This document shows positions 1 to 8,358 of a DNA stretch of 64,000 nt, piece after piece. The stretch's first letter is position 1. Each line of letters opens with the position of its first letter. The notes under the pieces are model-generated. The model did not search any database. It was not told the origin of the DNA and saw only the letters and a program-made list of their open reading frames with translations. The position numbers were made by a program, and so were the translations under genes. Origin of the DNA: CAJXZP01 sp963974475. GTDB taxonomy: Bacteria > Bacteroidota > Bacteroidia > Flavobacteriales_G > Salibacteraceae. The DNA is taken from assembly GCA_963974475.1 (NCBI GenBank), contig CAXBCR010000011.1, positions 35,753 through 99,752 of the forward strand, read 5' to 3'.

Positions 1-33
1 AACATTGACTTATCGTATAAAATCAAGAGCTAG
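1..33 (+). CDS. C-terminal tail of an upstream gene, possibly a beta-barrel protein
   Basis: Frame 1 reads ten residues, NIDLSYKIKS, and stops at a TAG ending at base 33. The ending resembles the last strand of the next gene's barrel (FTLSYNLKKN), so the upstream gene may be a related outer-membrane barrel or a tandem copy. Only ten residues are visible, and frame 2 stays open slightly longer, to base 52. This is a weak call. Confidence 0.3.
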   Translation, partial: NIDLSYKIKS

Positions 34-88
34 ATCTAGAGTTAGATTATAGTAACAATAATATTTTAGTTAGATCGTTCATGCGGGC

Positions 89-904
89 ATGAAGAGAATA
101 CTAATACTAGCAATAGTAACAATAATAGTCAACCCGGCCTTTTCTCAAAAATATGGAGAGGTCGGGTTATTTGTTGGTTCCTCTTATTACTTGGGAGATG
201 TATACTCCTCTCCACAAAAAGATGCTCACCTTTCCTTGGGTGTAAATTACAGGCAAAATTTTAATGCTAGGTGGGCGTGGAATTTTATTGGAAGATACGC
301 TTCTATCTCTGGAAACGATGCGAACTCTAACAATGCTTTTGAGACGCAAAGAAATCAAAGTTTTCAATCCAATATTTTTGAACTAGCAACCACCGTAGAA
401 TTTAATTTTTTGGATTTTAAACCACATAGCCCTCAAAGCTTTTTTCAAGTTGCTGACGTTTTTACTCCCTATGCTTTTGTAGGAATATCATTATTTTACC
501 ATAACCCAAAGGCCTATTTAGCCGGAAATTTGTATGAGTTACAACCATTGGCTACGGAAGGGGTTACCTATTCAAAAATTGGGGTTGCCTTACCTTTTGG
601 TTTTGGTTTTAAATTTAGATTGTCCGATAGAATGATCCTTGGACTGACTGCTGAATTTAGACCTACTTTTACTGATTATTTGGATGATGTGTCTACAAGA
701 TATCCTGTTGACCCATCGGGTTTAACTAAAACTGGGCGCGACTTATCTAATAGGACGTTGGAAGCACAGGGCGTTAATGGTTCTAGTTGGGGGGCTCAGC
801 GTGGAAATGATTATAATAATGACTGGTTTTCGTATGGTGGTTTTACCCTATCGTACAATTTAAAGAAGAACCCCGGTACATGCCATTTTAATCCAAGCAA
901 ATAG
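89..904 (+). CDS. DUF6089 family outer-membrane beta-barrel protein
   Basis: A 271-residue secreted protein with an N-terminal signal peptide (MKRILILAIVTIIVNPAFSQ, cleaved after about residue 20). The rest is alternating aromatic and polar strands (GEVGLFVGSSYYLGD near the start, SYGGFTLSYNL at the end), as in an outer-membrane barrel. In Flavobacteriales a protein of this size and start sits directly upstream of uppS and bamA, as here, which supports the DUF6089 assignment. The molecular function is unknown; the neighbourhood suggests a role in envelope biogenesis or cell shape. No Shine-Dalgarno is visible, as is usual in this phylum. Confidence 0.8.
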   Translation: MKRILILAIVTIIVNPAFSQKYGEVGLFVGSSYYLGDVYSSPQKDAHLSLGVNYRQNFNARWAWNFIGRYASISGNDANSNNAFETQRNQSFQSNIFELATTVEFNFLDFKPHSPQSFFQVADVFTPYAFVGISLFYHNPKAYLAGNLYELQPLATEGVTYSKIGVALPFGFGFKFRLSDRMILGLTAEFRPTFTDYLDDVSTRYPVDPSGLTKTGRDLSNRTLEAQGVNGSSWGAQRGNDYNNDWFSYGGFTLSYNLKKNPGTCHFNPSK

Positions 905-906
905 AA

Positions 907-914
907 TATATTTG
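907..914 (+). promoter_or_regulatory. Bacteroidota -7 element upstream of uppS
   Basis: TATATTTG matches the TAnnTTTG consensus and lies 33 bases before the uppS ATG, just after the DUF6089 stop codon. No clear TTTG element sits 19-21 bases upstream, so activity is inferred from the -7 box alone. It would let the uppS-bamA-skp genes be transcribed without the barrel gene. Confidence 0.4.
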
Positions 915-947
915 CCGACCGAAAATCGCATCTAGCGCGAATTCTGT

Positions 948-1685
948 ATGGGTCAATTGTCTGATATAAATAATGAAAAATTACCGTCCCACATTGCTGT
1001 GATAATGGATGGCAATGGAAGGTGGGCTAAAGAAAAAGGTAAAGCCAGAATTTTCGGGCACAAAAATGCTTTGACGGCCGTAAGAGAAACCATTGAAGGT
1101 TGTGCGGAAGCTGGTGTGAAATACCTTACCTTATACGCTTTCTCCTCCGAAAATTGGAATAGACCCAAATTGGAAGTTGCAGCGTTAATGGAATTATTGG
1201 TTTCATCCATTCGAAAAGAATTAAAATCTTTGAATGAAAATGATATTCGATTACAAGCTATTGGAGATTTGTCGGCTTTACCATTAAAAGGACAAAAGGA
1301 ACTTGCCGCAGCCATTGAAGACACCAAGAAGAATACTAAGATGACTTTGGTTTTAGCACTTAGTTATGGTTCAAGGGCTGAGATTCTTAATGCTACAAAG
1401 AATTTGGCTAATGATGTTAAAAATGGTGAAATAAAAATAGCGGATATTGATGAGTCAGTATTTGAAGGATATCTTGCCACGCATTCTATCCCTGATCCTG
1501 ATTTGTTGATACGAACAAGTGGTGAAAGTAGAATAAGTAATTTTTTATTATGGCAAATGGCATATACAGAGTTGTTGTTTATTGACAAGTATTGGCCAGA
1601 TTTCAGGAAAGAAGATTTATTTGATGCAATAATAATGTACCAAAAAAGAGAACGAAGATTTGGGAAAACAAGTGAACAGATTTAA
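948..1685 (+). CDS. uppS: isoprenyl transferase (undecaprenyl diphosphate synthase)
   Basis: A 245-residue cis-prenyltransferase that condenses isopentenyl diphosphate with farnesyl diphosphate to give the C55 lipid carrier for peptidoglycan and other surface polymers. The catalytic aspartate motif IAVIMDGNGRWAKEKG is at residues 16-31. The family signatures ALSYGSRAEI (about residue 137), DLLIRTSGESRISNFLLWQ (about 185) and YTELLFIDKYWPDF follow. Length is normal for the family. It is a cytosolic enzyme acting at the membrane. The end of the gene overlaps the start of bamA, so the two are probably translated together. Confidence 0.97.
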   Translation: MGQLSDINNEKLPSHIAVIMDGNGRWAKEKGKARIFGHKNALTAVRETIEGCAEAGVKYLTLYAFSSENWNRPKLEVAALMELLVSSIRKELKSLNENDIRLQAIGDLSALPLKGQKELAAAIEDTKKNTKMTLVLALSYGSRAEILNATKNLANDVKNGEIKIADIDESVFEGYLATHSIPDPDLLIRTSGESRISNFLLWQMAYTELLFIDKYWPDFRKEDLFDAIIMYQKRERRFGKTSEQI

Positions 1686-4320
1686 GAAGTTAGGATTTCT
1701 TTTTCTTTTGTTATCCGTATTTTTTCCAAGCATTATGTTTGGGCAAATTACTAATGGCAATTCAAATACAACTGAGGTGGATTATTCTACACCCAAAACG
1801 TACGTTTTGGGTGGAATTGTTATTTCCGGAACAAAGGTTTTGGACCCCAATGCACTAATTTTATTAACCGGGTTGACGGTGGGTTCAGAAATTGATATTC
1901 CTGGAGCAAAAGTTTCGAGTGCTATTACCAACCTATGGAAACAAGGGTTGTTTTCGGATATTATCATTTCAGTTCAGCGAATTGTGGGTAATAAGGTGTA
2001 CCTAGAATTTGCCATTAAGGAGCAGCCCAGATTATCTCGTTATCACATGGATGGAGTGTCAAAAGGAGATGCGGATAAGATAAAGGAAGATATTAACCTC
2101 TACCGGGAACGAATTGTAACCAATAACCTAATTGTGTCCACAAAATCTAAAATTAGACGATATTTTGTTGATAAAGGGTATTACCACGCCAAGGTGGATA
2201 TTATTCAAAAAAATGATACTCTTTTTCCTAATCATCAAATGTTGATTATTAATATAAAGAAGAATAAAAAAGTGAAAATTGAGGATGTCGCTTTTCACGG
2301 AAATACGCAATTTACGGATATTCAGTTAGAACGCACCTTTAAAGAAACAAAAGAGAAAAGTAGAATTAGACCCTTGGAGGAATTTGACGTTTTTCTAGGT
2401 AAATTAATTAAAGCGGTTTGGCATCAAAAAAGTGATACGATTTTGCCTATGCTGGTCTCTCATTTTGGAGAAAAAGTGAAACCAAGGATATTTAAAAAAT
2501 CAAAATTCATAAGCTCAACCTATGATACAGATAAATTGCTTTTACTTCAAAAATATAAGGAAGCTGGATATCGTGATATTAGAATTGTAACGGATACAAT
2601 TACTTCTCTTGGGGATGAGGATTTAAAAGTGGATATTTATTTAGATGAGGGAAACCAATATTTCTTTAGAGAAATAAAGTGGTTGGGAAATGAAAAATAT
2701 ACCACAGAGAGGCTAAATAAAGTGCTGGGAATTAAAAAGGGGGACATATATAATACTTCATTATTGGATCAGCGGTTGTTTATGAATCCATCTGGTTTGG
2801 ATGTTAGTTCGCAATATATGGATGATGGATATTTGTTTTTTAAAGTTACACCATCGGAAATAAGTGTTGTTTCTGATTCTATTGATATAGAAATTAGAAT
2901 TTATGAAGGTGCTCAAGCTACCATTAACAAGGTGTTTATTACTGGGAATACCAAAACAAGTGAGCACGTTATACGAAGAGAAATCCGTACCAAACCAGGT
3001 GATTTGTTTAGTCGGTCTGATATTATGAGAACTCAACGAGAGCTTTCAATTTTAGGGTTTTTGGATCCAGAAAAAATGAATGTTATTCCAAAACCAAACC
3101 CAATTGATGGAACGGTGGATATTGAGTATGTGGTTGGAGAGAAGCCTTCCGATCAAATTGAACTTTCTGGAGGATATGGAGGGTATTCTTTAATTGGTAC
3201 ATTGGGGTTGACATTTAATAATTTTTCAACTAAAAACTTTTTCAATAAGAAAGCATGGACACCGTTACCTTCGGGTGATGGACAGCGATTGAGTTTAAGA
3301 GGGCAAACGAGTGGTCAGATTTATAATTCGATAAATTTTTCGTTTACCGAACCATGGTTGGGAGGCAAAAAACCGAATTCATTTACGTTCTCCACGTATT
3401 ATACACATCAAGCTCAAAATTCAAAAACAGCGATAGACGGAGAAACAGGTCAAACGGTTGAAAATCCACTTTATAGATCCATGGGAACCTATGGGATTAC
3501 CATTGGCTTAGGAAAAAGATTGAAATGGCCGGATGACCACTTTCAATATTATCAAGCACTTTCTTACCAGTATTACGATGTAAATAAGTGGCCTGCTTTT
3601 CAGGGATTTACTCAAGGTTTTGCAAATAATATTTTTTATAAAGGAGTGTTGACAAGAAGTTCTTTGGATGATATTAATTTCCCGAAATCTGGTTCTAAGG
3701 TTACTTTGTCTGGTCAGTTTACTCCTCCTTATTCTTGGTTTAATAATAAGGATTATGCCAATTTGGGTACGGAGGAAAAATTCAAATTTGTAGAGTATAA
3801 TAAATGGAAATTTACGGCTGCTTGGTATAACAATTTTGTGGACAAGTTCGTCATTTATGCTAAAGTTGGTTTTGGCGGGTTATTCTCGTACAGTCCAGAA
3901 GTGGGAACGGCTCCGTTTGAAAGATTTTATTTAGGAGGTTCTGGTCTTTCGGGATTCCAATTGGATGCTAGGGAGGTGATTGCATTACGTGGGTATGATG
4001 ATTTGTCTCTTTCTCCAGGTACGGGAGCACCTTTCGTGACCAAATATACAGCGGAAGTTAGATATCCTTTTTCAACGAACCCAAGTGCGATGATTTACGG
4101 GTTAGCCTTTGCCGAAATGGGTAATACTTTTAGTAGTTTAACTACGTTTACCCCCTTTAATAATTACCGTTCTGCTGGAGTTGGTGTAAAAGTATTCTTG
4201 CCAATGTTTGGTTTACTTGGGTTAGATTGGGGATATCGTTTGGATGACGTTCCCGGAAGACCTGCAATGCAAAGGTCTCAAATCCATTTTTCCATTGGTG
4301 CCAACCTAGGGGAGTTATAA
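1672..4320 (+). CDS. bamA: outer membrane protein assembly factor BamA
   Basis: The central barrel of the outer-membrane protein insertion machine. A signal peptide ends at about FPSIMFGQ. A series of POTRA domains covers roughly residues 45-480 (for example TYVLGGIVISGTKVLD and QATINKVFITGNTKTSEHVI). A C-terminal 16-stranded barrel follows from about residue 495 (PSDQIELSGGYGG) to the end, with LRGYDDLSLSP near loop 6. At about 882 residues it is longer than the E. coli protein (about 810), common in Bacteroidota. GTG at 1672 is chosen because it gives a compact basic-hydrophobic signal peptide (MNRFKKLGFLFLLL); TTG at 1660 would add four residues. It overlaps uppS by 14 bases and is followed by two Skp-like periplasmic chaperones. 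Confidence 0.95.
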   Translation: MNRFKKLGFLFLLLSVFFPSIMFGQITNGNSNTTEVDYSTPKTYVLGGIVISGTKVLDPNALILLTGLTVGSEIDIPGAKVSSAITNLWKQGLFSDIIISVQRIVGNKVYLEFAIKEQPRLSRYHMDGVSKGDADKIKEDINLYRERIVTNNLIVSTKSKIRRYFVDKGYYHAKVDIIQKNDTLFPNHQMLIINIKKNKKVKIEDVAFHGNTQFTDIQLERTFKETKEKSRIRPLEEFDVFLGKLIKAVWHQKSDTILPMLVSHFGEKVKPRIFKKSKFISSTYDTDKLLLLQKYKEAGYRDIRIVTDTITSLGDEDLKVDIYLDEGNQYFFREIKWLGNEKYTTERLNKVLGIKKGDIYNTSLLDQRLFMNPSGLDVSSQYMDDGYLFFKVTPSEISVVSDSIDIEIRIYEGAQATINKVFITGNTKTSEHVIRREIRTKPGDLFSRSDIMRTQRELSILGFLDPEKMNVIPKPNPIDGTVDIEYVVGEKPSDQIELSGGYGGYSLIGTLGLTFNNFSTKNFFNKKAWTPLPSGDGQRLSLRGQTSGQIYNSINFSFTEPWLGGKKPNSFTFSTYYTHQAQNSKTAIDGETGQTVENPLYRSMGTYGITIGLGKRLKWPDDHFQYYQALSYQYYDVNKWPAFQGFTQGFANNIFYKGVLTRSSLDDINFPKSGSKVTLSGQFTPPYSWFNNKDYANLGTEEKFKFVEYNKWKFTAAWYNNFVDKFVIYAKVGFGGLFSYSPEVGTAPFERFYLGGSGLSGFQLDAREVIALRGYDDLSLSPGTGAPFVTKYTAEVRYPFSTNPSAMIYGLAFAEMGNTFSSLTTFTPFNNYRSAGVGVKVFLPMFGLLGLDWGYRLDDVPGRPAMQRSQIHFSIGANLGEL

Positions 4321-4332
4321 AACCTTGTCATT

Positions 4333-4854
4333 ATGTTAAAAAACATTCTTTTTGTAATAGTTATGCTTTCGGCATCTTCTTTGTTTGGGCAAAGATATGC
4401 GTATGTAGATTCAAAATACATCCTCGAGAATATGGAGGAGTATAAGGAGGCTCAAGTTGAATTAGATGCTATGAGTAAAAAATGGCAACAAACAGTAGAG
4501 GCAAAAATGGCTGAGTTGGATAGAATGAGAAGGGCATTTGATGCAGAGAAAATATTGCTAACAACTGAACTTCAAAAGCAGCGCGAAGAAGAAATAAAAA
4601 TAAAAGAAAAAGAAATTCGTGATTATCAAAGGTTGAAATTCGGTGTAAATGGAGAGTTGTTCAAAAAAAGATTAGAATTAATACAACCACTTCAAGATGA
4701 TATATTCAATGCAATCAAAGAGTTAGCTAAGGAAAGGAGTTATGCATTGGTATTCGATAAAGGAACAAATACAAATATTTTATTTGCCGATCCAAAGTAT
4801 GATAAGAGTGATGTGATCCTTAAAAAATTAGGATATTCGGCAAGCGATAAATAA
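4333..4854 (+). CDS. OmpH/Skp family periplasmic chaperone, copy 1
   Basis: A 173-residue protein with a signal peptide (MLKNILFVIVMLSASSLFGQ), a short beta segment RYAYVDSKYILENM, a long charged coiled coil (about residues 35-120) and a closing beta segment YALVFDKGTNTNILFADP. This is the trimeric 'jellyfish' Skp layout, which holds unfolded outer-membrane proteins in the periplasm and hands them to BamA. It lies 12 bases after bamA and before a second copy, an arrangement typical of Flavobacteriales. The coil is rich in lysine and glutamate. Confidence 0.88.
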   Translation: MLKNILFVIVMLSASSLFGQRYAYVDSKYILENMEEYKEAQVELDAMSKKWQQTVEAKMAELDRMRRAFDAEKILLTTELQKQREEEIKIKEKEIRDYQRLKFGVNGELFKKRLELIQPLQDDIFNAIKELAKERSYALVFDKGTNTNILFADPKYDKSDVILKKLGYSASDK

Positions 4855-4906
4855 TATTGTAGACAAGTATAAATAGGTATAGAAATAGAAAAGTAAATTA
4901 GAAATA

Positions 4907-5413
4907 ATGAAGAAAATTTTAATTGTAATTGCAGTATTGTTGGGTGTTTCAAGTGCATCTTTTGCTCAAGCTAAAAAAATGGGTCATATTAATTCTCAAG
5001 AATTAATGGGTTTGATGCCAGAAAGTCAAACCATTCGTACGGAATTAGAAACGTATGCTAAGCAATTGGAAACTCAAATGGGTGCAATGCAAAATGAATA
5101 TCAATCTAAGGTGAATGATTACCAAATGAATGAATCCACATGGTCGACCTTAATTAAAGATTCAAAAGCGAAAGAAATAGGTGATCTTGAAAGACGAATT
5201 CAAGAGTTCCAACAGTCTGCACAAAAAGACCTTTCTGCGAAGGAACAATCGTTGATTGAGCCAATTATTAAAAAGGCACAAGATGCAATCGATGCGGTTG
5301 CAAAAGCAAACGGATATGCGTATGTATTCGATACTAGTGTAGGTGCTGTTTTGGTTTATCCAGATTCAGATAATATACTTTCGTTAGTTAAAAAGCATTT
5401 AGGCATTTTATAA
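4907..5413 (+). CDS. OmpH/Skp family periplasmic chaperone, copy 2
   Basis: A 168-residue paralogue of the preceding gene with the same plan: signal peptide MKKILIVIAVLLGVSSASFAQ, strand KKMGHINSQELMGLMPES, a coiled coil from about residue 45 to 125 and a terminal strand YAYVFDTSVGAVLVYPDSDNI. The coil is richer in glutamine and alanine than that of copy 1, so the two may prefer different clients or form mixed trimers; this is inference. It is the last gene of the envelope operon and is followed within ten bases by a strong intrinsic terminator. Confidence 0.88.
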   Translation: MKKILIVIAVLLGVSSASFAQAKKMGHINSQELMGLMPESQTIRTELETYAKQLETQMGAMQNEYQSKVNDYQMNESTWSTLIKDSKAKEIGDLERRIQEFQQSAQKDLSAKEQSLIEPIIKKAQDAIDAVAKANGYAYVFDTSVGAVLVYPDSDNILSLVKKHLGIL

Positions 5414-5418
5414 ATTTA

Positions 5419-5453
5419 AAAAAAGCATCAGTTAGATACTGATGCTTTTTTTT
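5419..5453 (+). terminator. intrinsic terminator of the bamA-skp operon
   Basis: AAAAGCATCAGT pairs perfectly with ACTGATGCTTTT around the five-base loop TAGAT, and a run of T follows. The T-run touches the ATG of murI at 5454. Confidence 0.9.
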
Positions 5454-6263
5454 ATGGTGTCAACGGGTCCCATAGGTTTTTTTGATAGTGGAGTTGGAGG
5501 TTTAACTATTTGGAATGATTTAGTTAATGCTTTGCCAAATGAAGATACTATCTATATAGCAGATAGCATAAATGCGCCCTATGGAGGGAAGACCCCCGAT
5601 GAGATTATTGACCTAAGTGTCGCCAACACACAAAAATTAGTCGATTTAGGAGCTAAGTTAATTGTGGTTGCATGCAATACAGCCACCACACAAGCCATTC
5701 AAACGTTACGGGAAAGATTCGATTTTCCCTTTATTGGAATAGAACCTGCCATTAAACCCGCTGCCGAAAGGTCAAAATCTAAAGTCATCGGAGTGTTAGC
5801 TACACATGGCACACTTGAAAGTGACCATTTTAATCGAACTAAAAAGAATTTTTCACAGGGAGTAGAAGTGGTTACCCAAGTAGGCGATGGGTTGGTTACG
5901 GCTATTGAAAAAGGTGACTTAGCCTCCGAAGAGTTAAAAAGTATTTTAGCTGGGCATTTAAAGGAATTAAAAAAGCACCCTATTGATTATCTAGTATTAG
6001 GTTGTACGCATTACCCATTGCTAAAACCTTTGATGCAATCTATTCTAACAGATCAAGTAGAGATTTTGGATTCAGGAAAAGCAGTAGCAGCTCAAATTAA
6101 AAAGGTGTTGATAGACAATAACCTAAAATCCGCAAGTAAACAAAGTGGTACCCATCAATTAATGTCGACAGGTGATTTGGGAATTTTAAAATCTATTGTA
6201 ATAAATAATCATTTTGACATGAATCGAAATGTTAATTATTCCTCCTTATACCAATCGGAATAG
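5454..6263 (+). CDS. murI: glutamate racemase
   Basis: A 269-residue cytosolic enzyme that interconverts L- and D-glutamate for peptidoglycan. The N-terminal motif GPIGFFDSGVGGLT carries the conserved aspartate. The two catalytic cysteines are in VVACNTATT (first half) and LGCTHYPLL (second half). ATG at 5454 is preferred over the in-frame ATG at 5442, because 5442 lies inside the stem of the preceding terminator and would add four residues before the conserved N-terminus. The start therefore abuts the terminator, leaving no room for a separate promoter between them. The 3' end overlaps the convergent carbonic anhydrase gene by 28 bases. Confidence 0.95.
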   Translation: MVSTGPIGFFDSGVGGLTIWNDLVNALPNEDTIYIADSINAPYGGKTPDEIIDLSVANTQKLVDLGAKLIVVACNTATTQAIQTLRERFDFPFIGIEPAIKPAAERSKSKVIGVLATHGTLESDHFNRTKKNFSQGVEVVTQVGDGLVTAIEKGDLASEELKSILAGHLKELKKHPIDYLVLGCTHYPLLKPLMQSILTDQVEILDSGKAVAAQIKKVLIDNNLKSASKQSGTHQLMSTGDLGILKSIVINNHFDMNRNVNYSSLYQSE

Positions 6264-6754
6264 AATAGGTAATTATTAGCGATTCTTTCAATTTCTCCTT
6301 TTAATAATTCTTCGCTAAGGTCTTTTACCTTTTTTGCAGGTACTCCTGCCCAAACAGCCCCAGATTCAATATGCGTTCCTTGTAGAACGACTGCTCCAGC
6401 GGCAATTATTACGTTACTTTCAATGATTACTTCATCCATTACAATGGCACCCATGCCAACCAGTACATTTGACTTAATTTGGCAACCGTGAATAAGTGTA
6501 TTGTGTCCAATGGAAACATTGTCGCCTATTTGAGTAGCTGCTTTTTGGTAAGTGCAATGAATGACGGCTCCATCCTGAACATTAACTTTATTTCCTAAAA
6601 CAATACTATTTACATCTCCTCTAATGACTGCGTTAAACCATATACTGCAATCATCTCCAGTTGTAACGTCTCCAATTACGGTGGCATTTTCGGATAGGTA
6701 GATGTTTTTGCCAAATTGTGGGGTTTTTTTTCTTACTGTTTTTATTAATGCCAT
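6236..6754 (-). CDS. gamma carbonic anhydrase family protein (left-handed beta-helix)
   Basis: A 172-residue hexapeptide-repeat protein. Successive turns such as NATVIGDVTTGDDCSIWFNA, VIRGDVNSIVLGNKVNVQDG and NVLVGMGAIVMDEV build the left-handed beta-helix. Three histidines at the positions used for metal in gamma carbonic anhydrases are seen in AVIHCT and SIGHNTLIHGC. The active enzyme would be a trimer hydrating carbon dioxide, but many family members are only inferred to be active. ATG at 6754 is preferred to an upstream start at 6772, because MALIKTVRKKTPQFG is the usual family N-terminus. It converges on murI with a 28-base overlap. Confidence 0.88.
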   Translation of the reverse strand: MALIKTVRKKTPQFGKNIYLSENATVIGDVTTGDDCSIWFNAVIRGDVNSIVLGNKVNVQDGAVIHCTYQKAATQIGDNVSIGHNTLIHGCQIKSNVLVGMGAIVMDEVIIESNVIIAAGAVVLQGTHIESGAVWAGVPAKKVKDLSEELLKGEIERIANNYLFYSDWYKEE

Positions 6755-6858
6755 ACCGTTTGTTTTGAACAAAAATACTGTTTGACTTCTTTACCTAGCC
6801 TTATTGAATCATAAAATTATTTGAAAATTAATTAGCTAACTGTAGCTAGGAAAAAACC

Positions 6859-6866
6859 TAATTTTG
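6859..6866 (+). promoter_or_regulatory. -7 element of the Nfu gene
   Basis: TAATTTTG fits TAnnTTTG and lies 22 bases before the ATG at 6888. A longer in-frame start at 6864 would use the TTG inside this box, which argues for 6888 as the true start. Confidence 0.5.
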
Positions 6867-6887
6867 CAGCCAAATAAAATTGATAGT

Positions 6888-7484
6888 ATGAAAGTTCCAG
6901 TTACCATATATGCCGAAATGACGCCAAACCCTAAAGCAATGAAATTTGTGGCAAATATTGCCCTTATTACTAATGGGAAAAGTTATGAATTTAATGAAGT
7001 TAGTCAGGCTCAAAATTCACCACTTGCAAAAGTGTTGTTTACCTTTCCCTTTGTGAAAGGAGTCATGCTTTCTCAAAATTTTGTGACTATTAATATAATG
7101 GATGGATTAAGTTGGGATGATGTCGTTATGGAGGTTAGAGAATATGTAACCAACTATATTCAAGCGGGACAGCCAATAATGGATGAATCGGCTCCTGAAG
7201 TTGTTAAAAAAGAAGTTAAGAAAGAATTTACTCCGCTACCAAAACCAGGTGAGGTTAGAGATATAGATAATAAAATCAAGCATATCTTAAAAGAGTATGT
7301 TAGCCCAGCGGTAGAAAATGATGGAGGTGCAATAAGCTTTATTTCATTTGAGGATGGTGAACTAAAAGTTAAACTAAGCGGAGCTTGTAATGGTTGCCCG
7401 TCTTCTACGCAAACGCTTCAATACGGAGTTCAAAATATTTTTGAGAAGTTATTACCACAAGTAACTAAAGTAACCTCGGTGTAA
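6888..7484 (+). CDS. Nfu/NifU-type iron-sulfur cluster scaffold protein
   Basis: A protein of about 198 residues with two domains. The N-terminal Nfu_N domain (TPNPKAMKFV near residue 13, then FPFVKGVMLSQNFVTI) covers about residues 1-90. The C-terminal NifU domain contains the cluster-binding pair in GACNGCPSS at about residue 167. The protein would assemble or carry a 4Fe-4S cluster to target enzymes in the cytosol. A lysine- and proline-rich linker (about 105-125) joins the domains. Start 6888 is chosen because it gives MKVPVTIYAEMTPNPK and follows a -7 box. Its stop codon overlaps the start of the next gene by one base. Confidence 0.92.
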   Translation: MKVPVTIYAEMTPNPKAMKFVANIALITNGKSYEFNEVSQAQNSPLAKVLFTFPFVKGVMLSQNFVTINIMDGLSWDDVVMEVREYVTNYIQAGQPIMDESAPEVVKKEVKKEFTPLPKPGEVRDIDNKIKHILKEYVSPAVENDGGAISFISFEDGELKVKLSGACNGCPSSTQTLQYGVQNIFEKLLPQVTKVTSV

Positions 7485-7945
7485 TGAAGTTAGTTAGTGT
7501 AGTCGGATTGGTTTTAGTCTTGGTAGGATGTGCACCGGATGTTAAAGAAGACTCTGTTGAGATTAAAAAGGTTTCCGCTAATATTATTCGGAAAGCCGTT
7601 GAATTTGACCAATTGAATAAGCCAACCAAGTTCGAATTATACACCAATGAAAATGGGGTGAGTTTGCTTGTTGGAATAGAAGAAGTATACGGAAACGGCA
7701 ACATTAAAATACGAGGTGGAGTGAATGCGAACGGCCAGAGGGATGGTCTTTGGGAAGCCTTCTACGAAGATGGAACGAGTTGGAGTATCGGTAATTATTC
7801 TTCGGGTAAAGAAACAGGGGATAAAAAAGTATGGTACCCTAATGGGAAATTGCGCTATCAAGGTTTAATGCGGAATGATAGTTTGGTTGGAAAATGGCAA
7901 TTTTGGGATTCAAAGGGGGCACTAACTGAAAAAGAGTATAAATAG
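7484..7945 (+). CDS. MORN-repeat (YwqK-like) lipoprotein
   Basis: A 153-residue predicted lipoprotein. A short signal peptide ends in the lipobox LVLVGC, with the lipidated cysteine at residue 16. The C-terminal half has three MORN-like repeats (GGVNANGQRDGLWEAFYEDG, IGNYSSGKETGDKKVWYPNG, GLMRNDSLVGKWQFWD). Such repeats are common in Bacteroidota surface proteins and in YwqK-like proteins sometimes labelled antitoxins; no toxin is adjacent, so that label is not used. Its ATG shares one base with the Nfu stop (TAATG), so translation is probably coupled. A terminator follows at once. The function is unknown. Confidence 0.72.
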   Translation: MKLVSVVGLVLVLVGCAPDVKEDSVEIKKVSANIIRKAVEFDQLNKPTKFELYTNENGVSLLVGIEEVYGNGNIKIRGGVNANGQRDGLWEAFYEDGTSWSIGNYSSGKETGDKKVWYPNGKLRYQGLMRNDSLVGKWQFWDSKGALTEKEYK

Positions 7946-7974
7946 AAAAAGGCCCGCTCCCCAGCAGGCCTTTT
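7946..7974 (+). terminator. intrinsic terminator after the MORN lipoprotein gene
   Basis: AAAAGGCC pairs with GGCCTTTT. The stem extends through one C/A mismatch into GCT/AGC around a CCCC loop. The T-tract is short. Confidence 0.85.
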
Positions 7975-8358
7975 AATTATGCGTAGTTTCTTAAACTACT
8001 GCACTACCACCACTCTACGTGTTTCTTTTGTTAACTAGGAAATTCCTAATTAACCAATTTGATCTTGGTAGCACATTGCTTAAATTTTATTCTAAGCTAA
8101 ACCTGAGATTTAAAAAAAACCTCATGTTGTACAGTGGTTCGTGTAATCTTTAGTAAGTGTGTGTATCAATTACGAAGCAATGTTACTTCAATTTATTGGT
8201 TTGACAATGATAAAATTTGGTGAAAAGAAGATAAAACATCTATTTTACCCTGAAATTAAATCAATTGATTTTATAGTTAAAATTGACAATCATTTTCTGT
8301 TAAAGAATTGGTGAGGTAATTTAATATTATCTCAAAGCCAAATATTACATTTGAATTA
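7975..8358. other. gene-free stretch before dnaG with hairpin and possible gene remnant
   Basis: No convincing gene is present. A perfect 7-bp hairpin (GTAGTTT / AAACTAC, loop CTT) is at 7983-7999, and a near-palindrome centred on TAGGAAATTCCTA is at 8031-8053. On the minus strand one short frame ends in TKETRRVVVVQ and a stop. That resembles the last residues of a type IX secretion C-terminal domain, so the region may hold a decayed gene end. The remainder up to 8358 is AT-rich leader. Confidence 0.4.

Noticed and set aside
5442..5453. Upstream ATG for murI
   Set aside because: It lies in the terminator stem and would add four residues before the conserved N-terminus.
7484..7945. Calling the MORN-repeat lipoprotein an antitoxin
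   Set aside because: The YwqK-type label comes from repeat similarity only, no toxin gene is adjacent, and a lipobox places it in the envelope.
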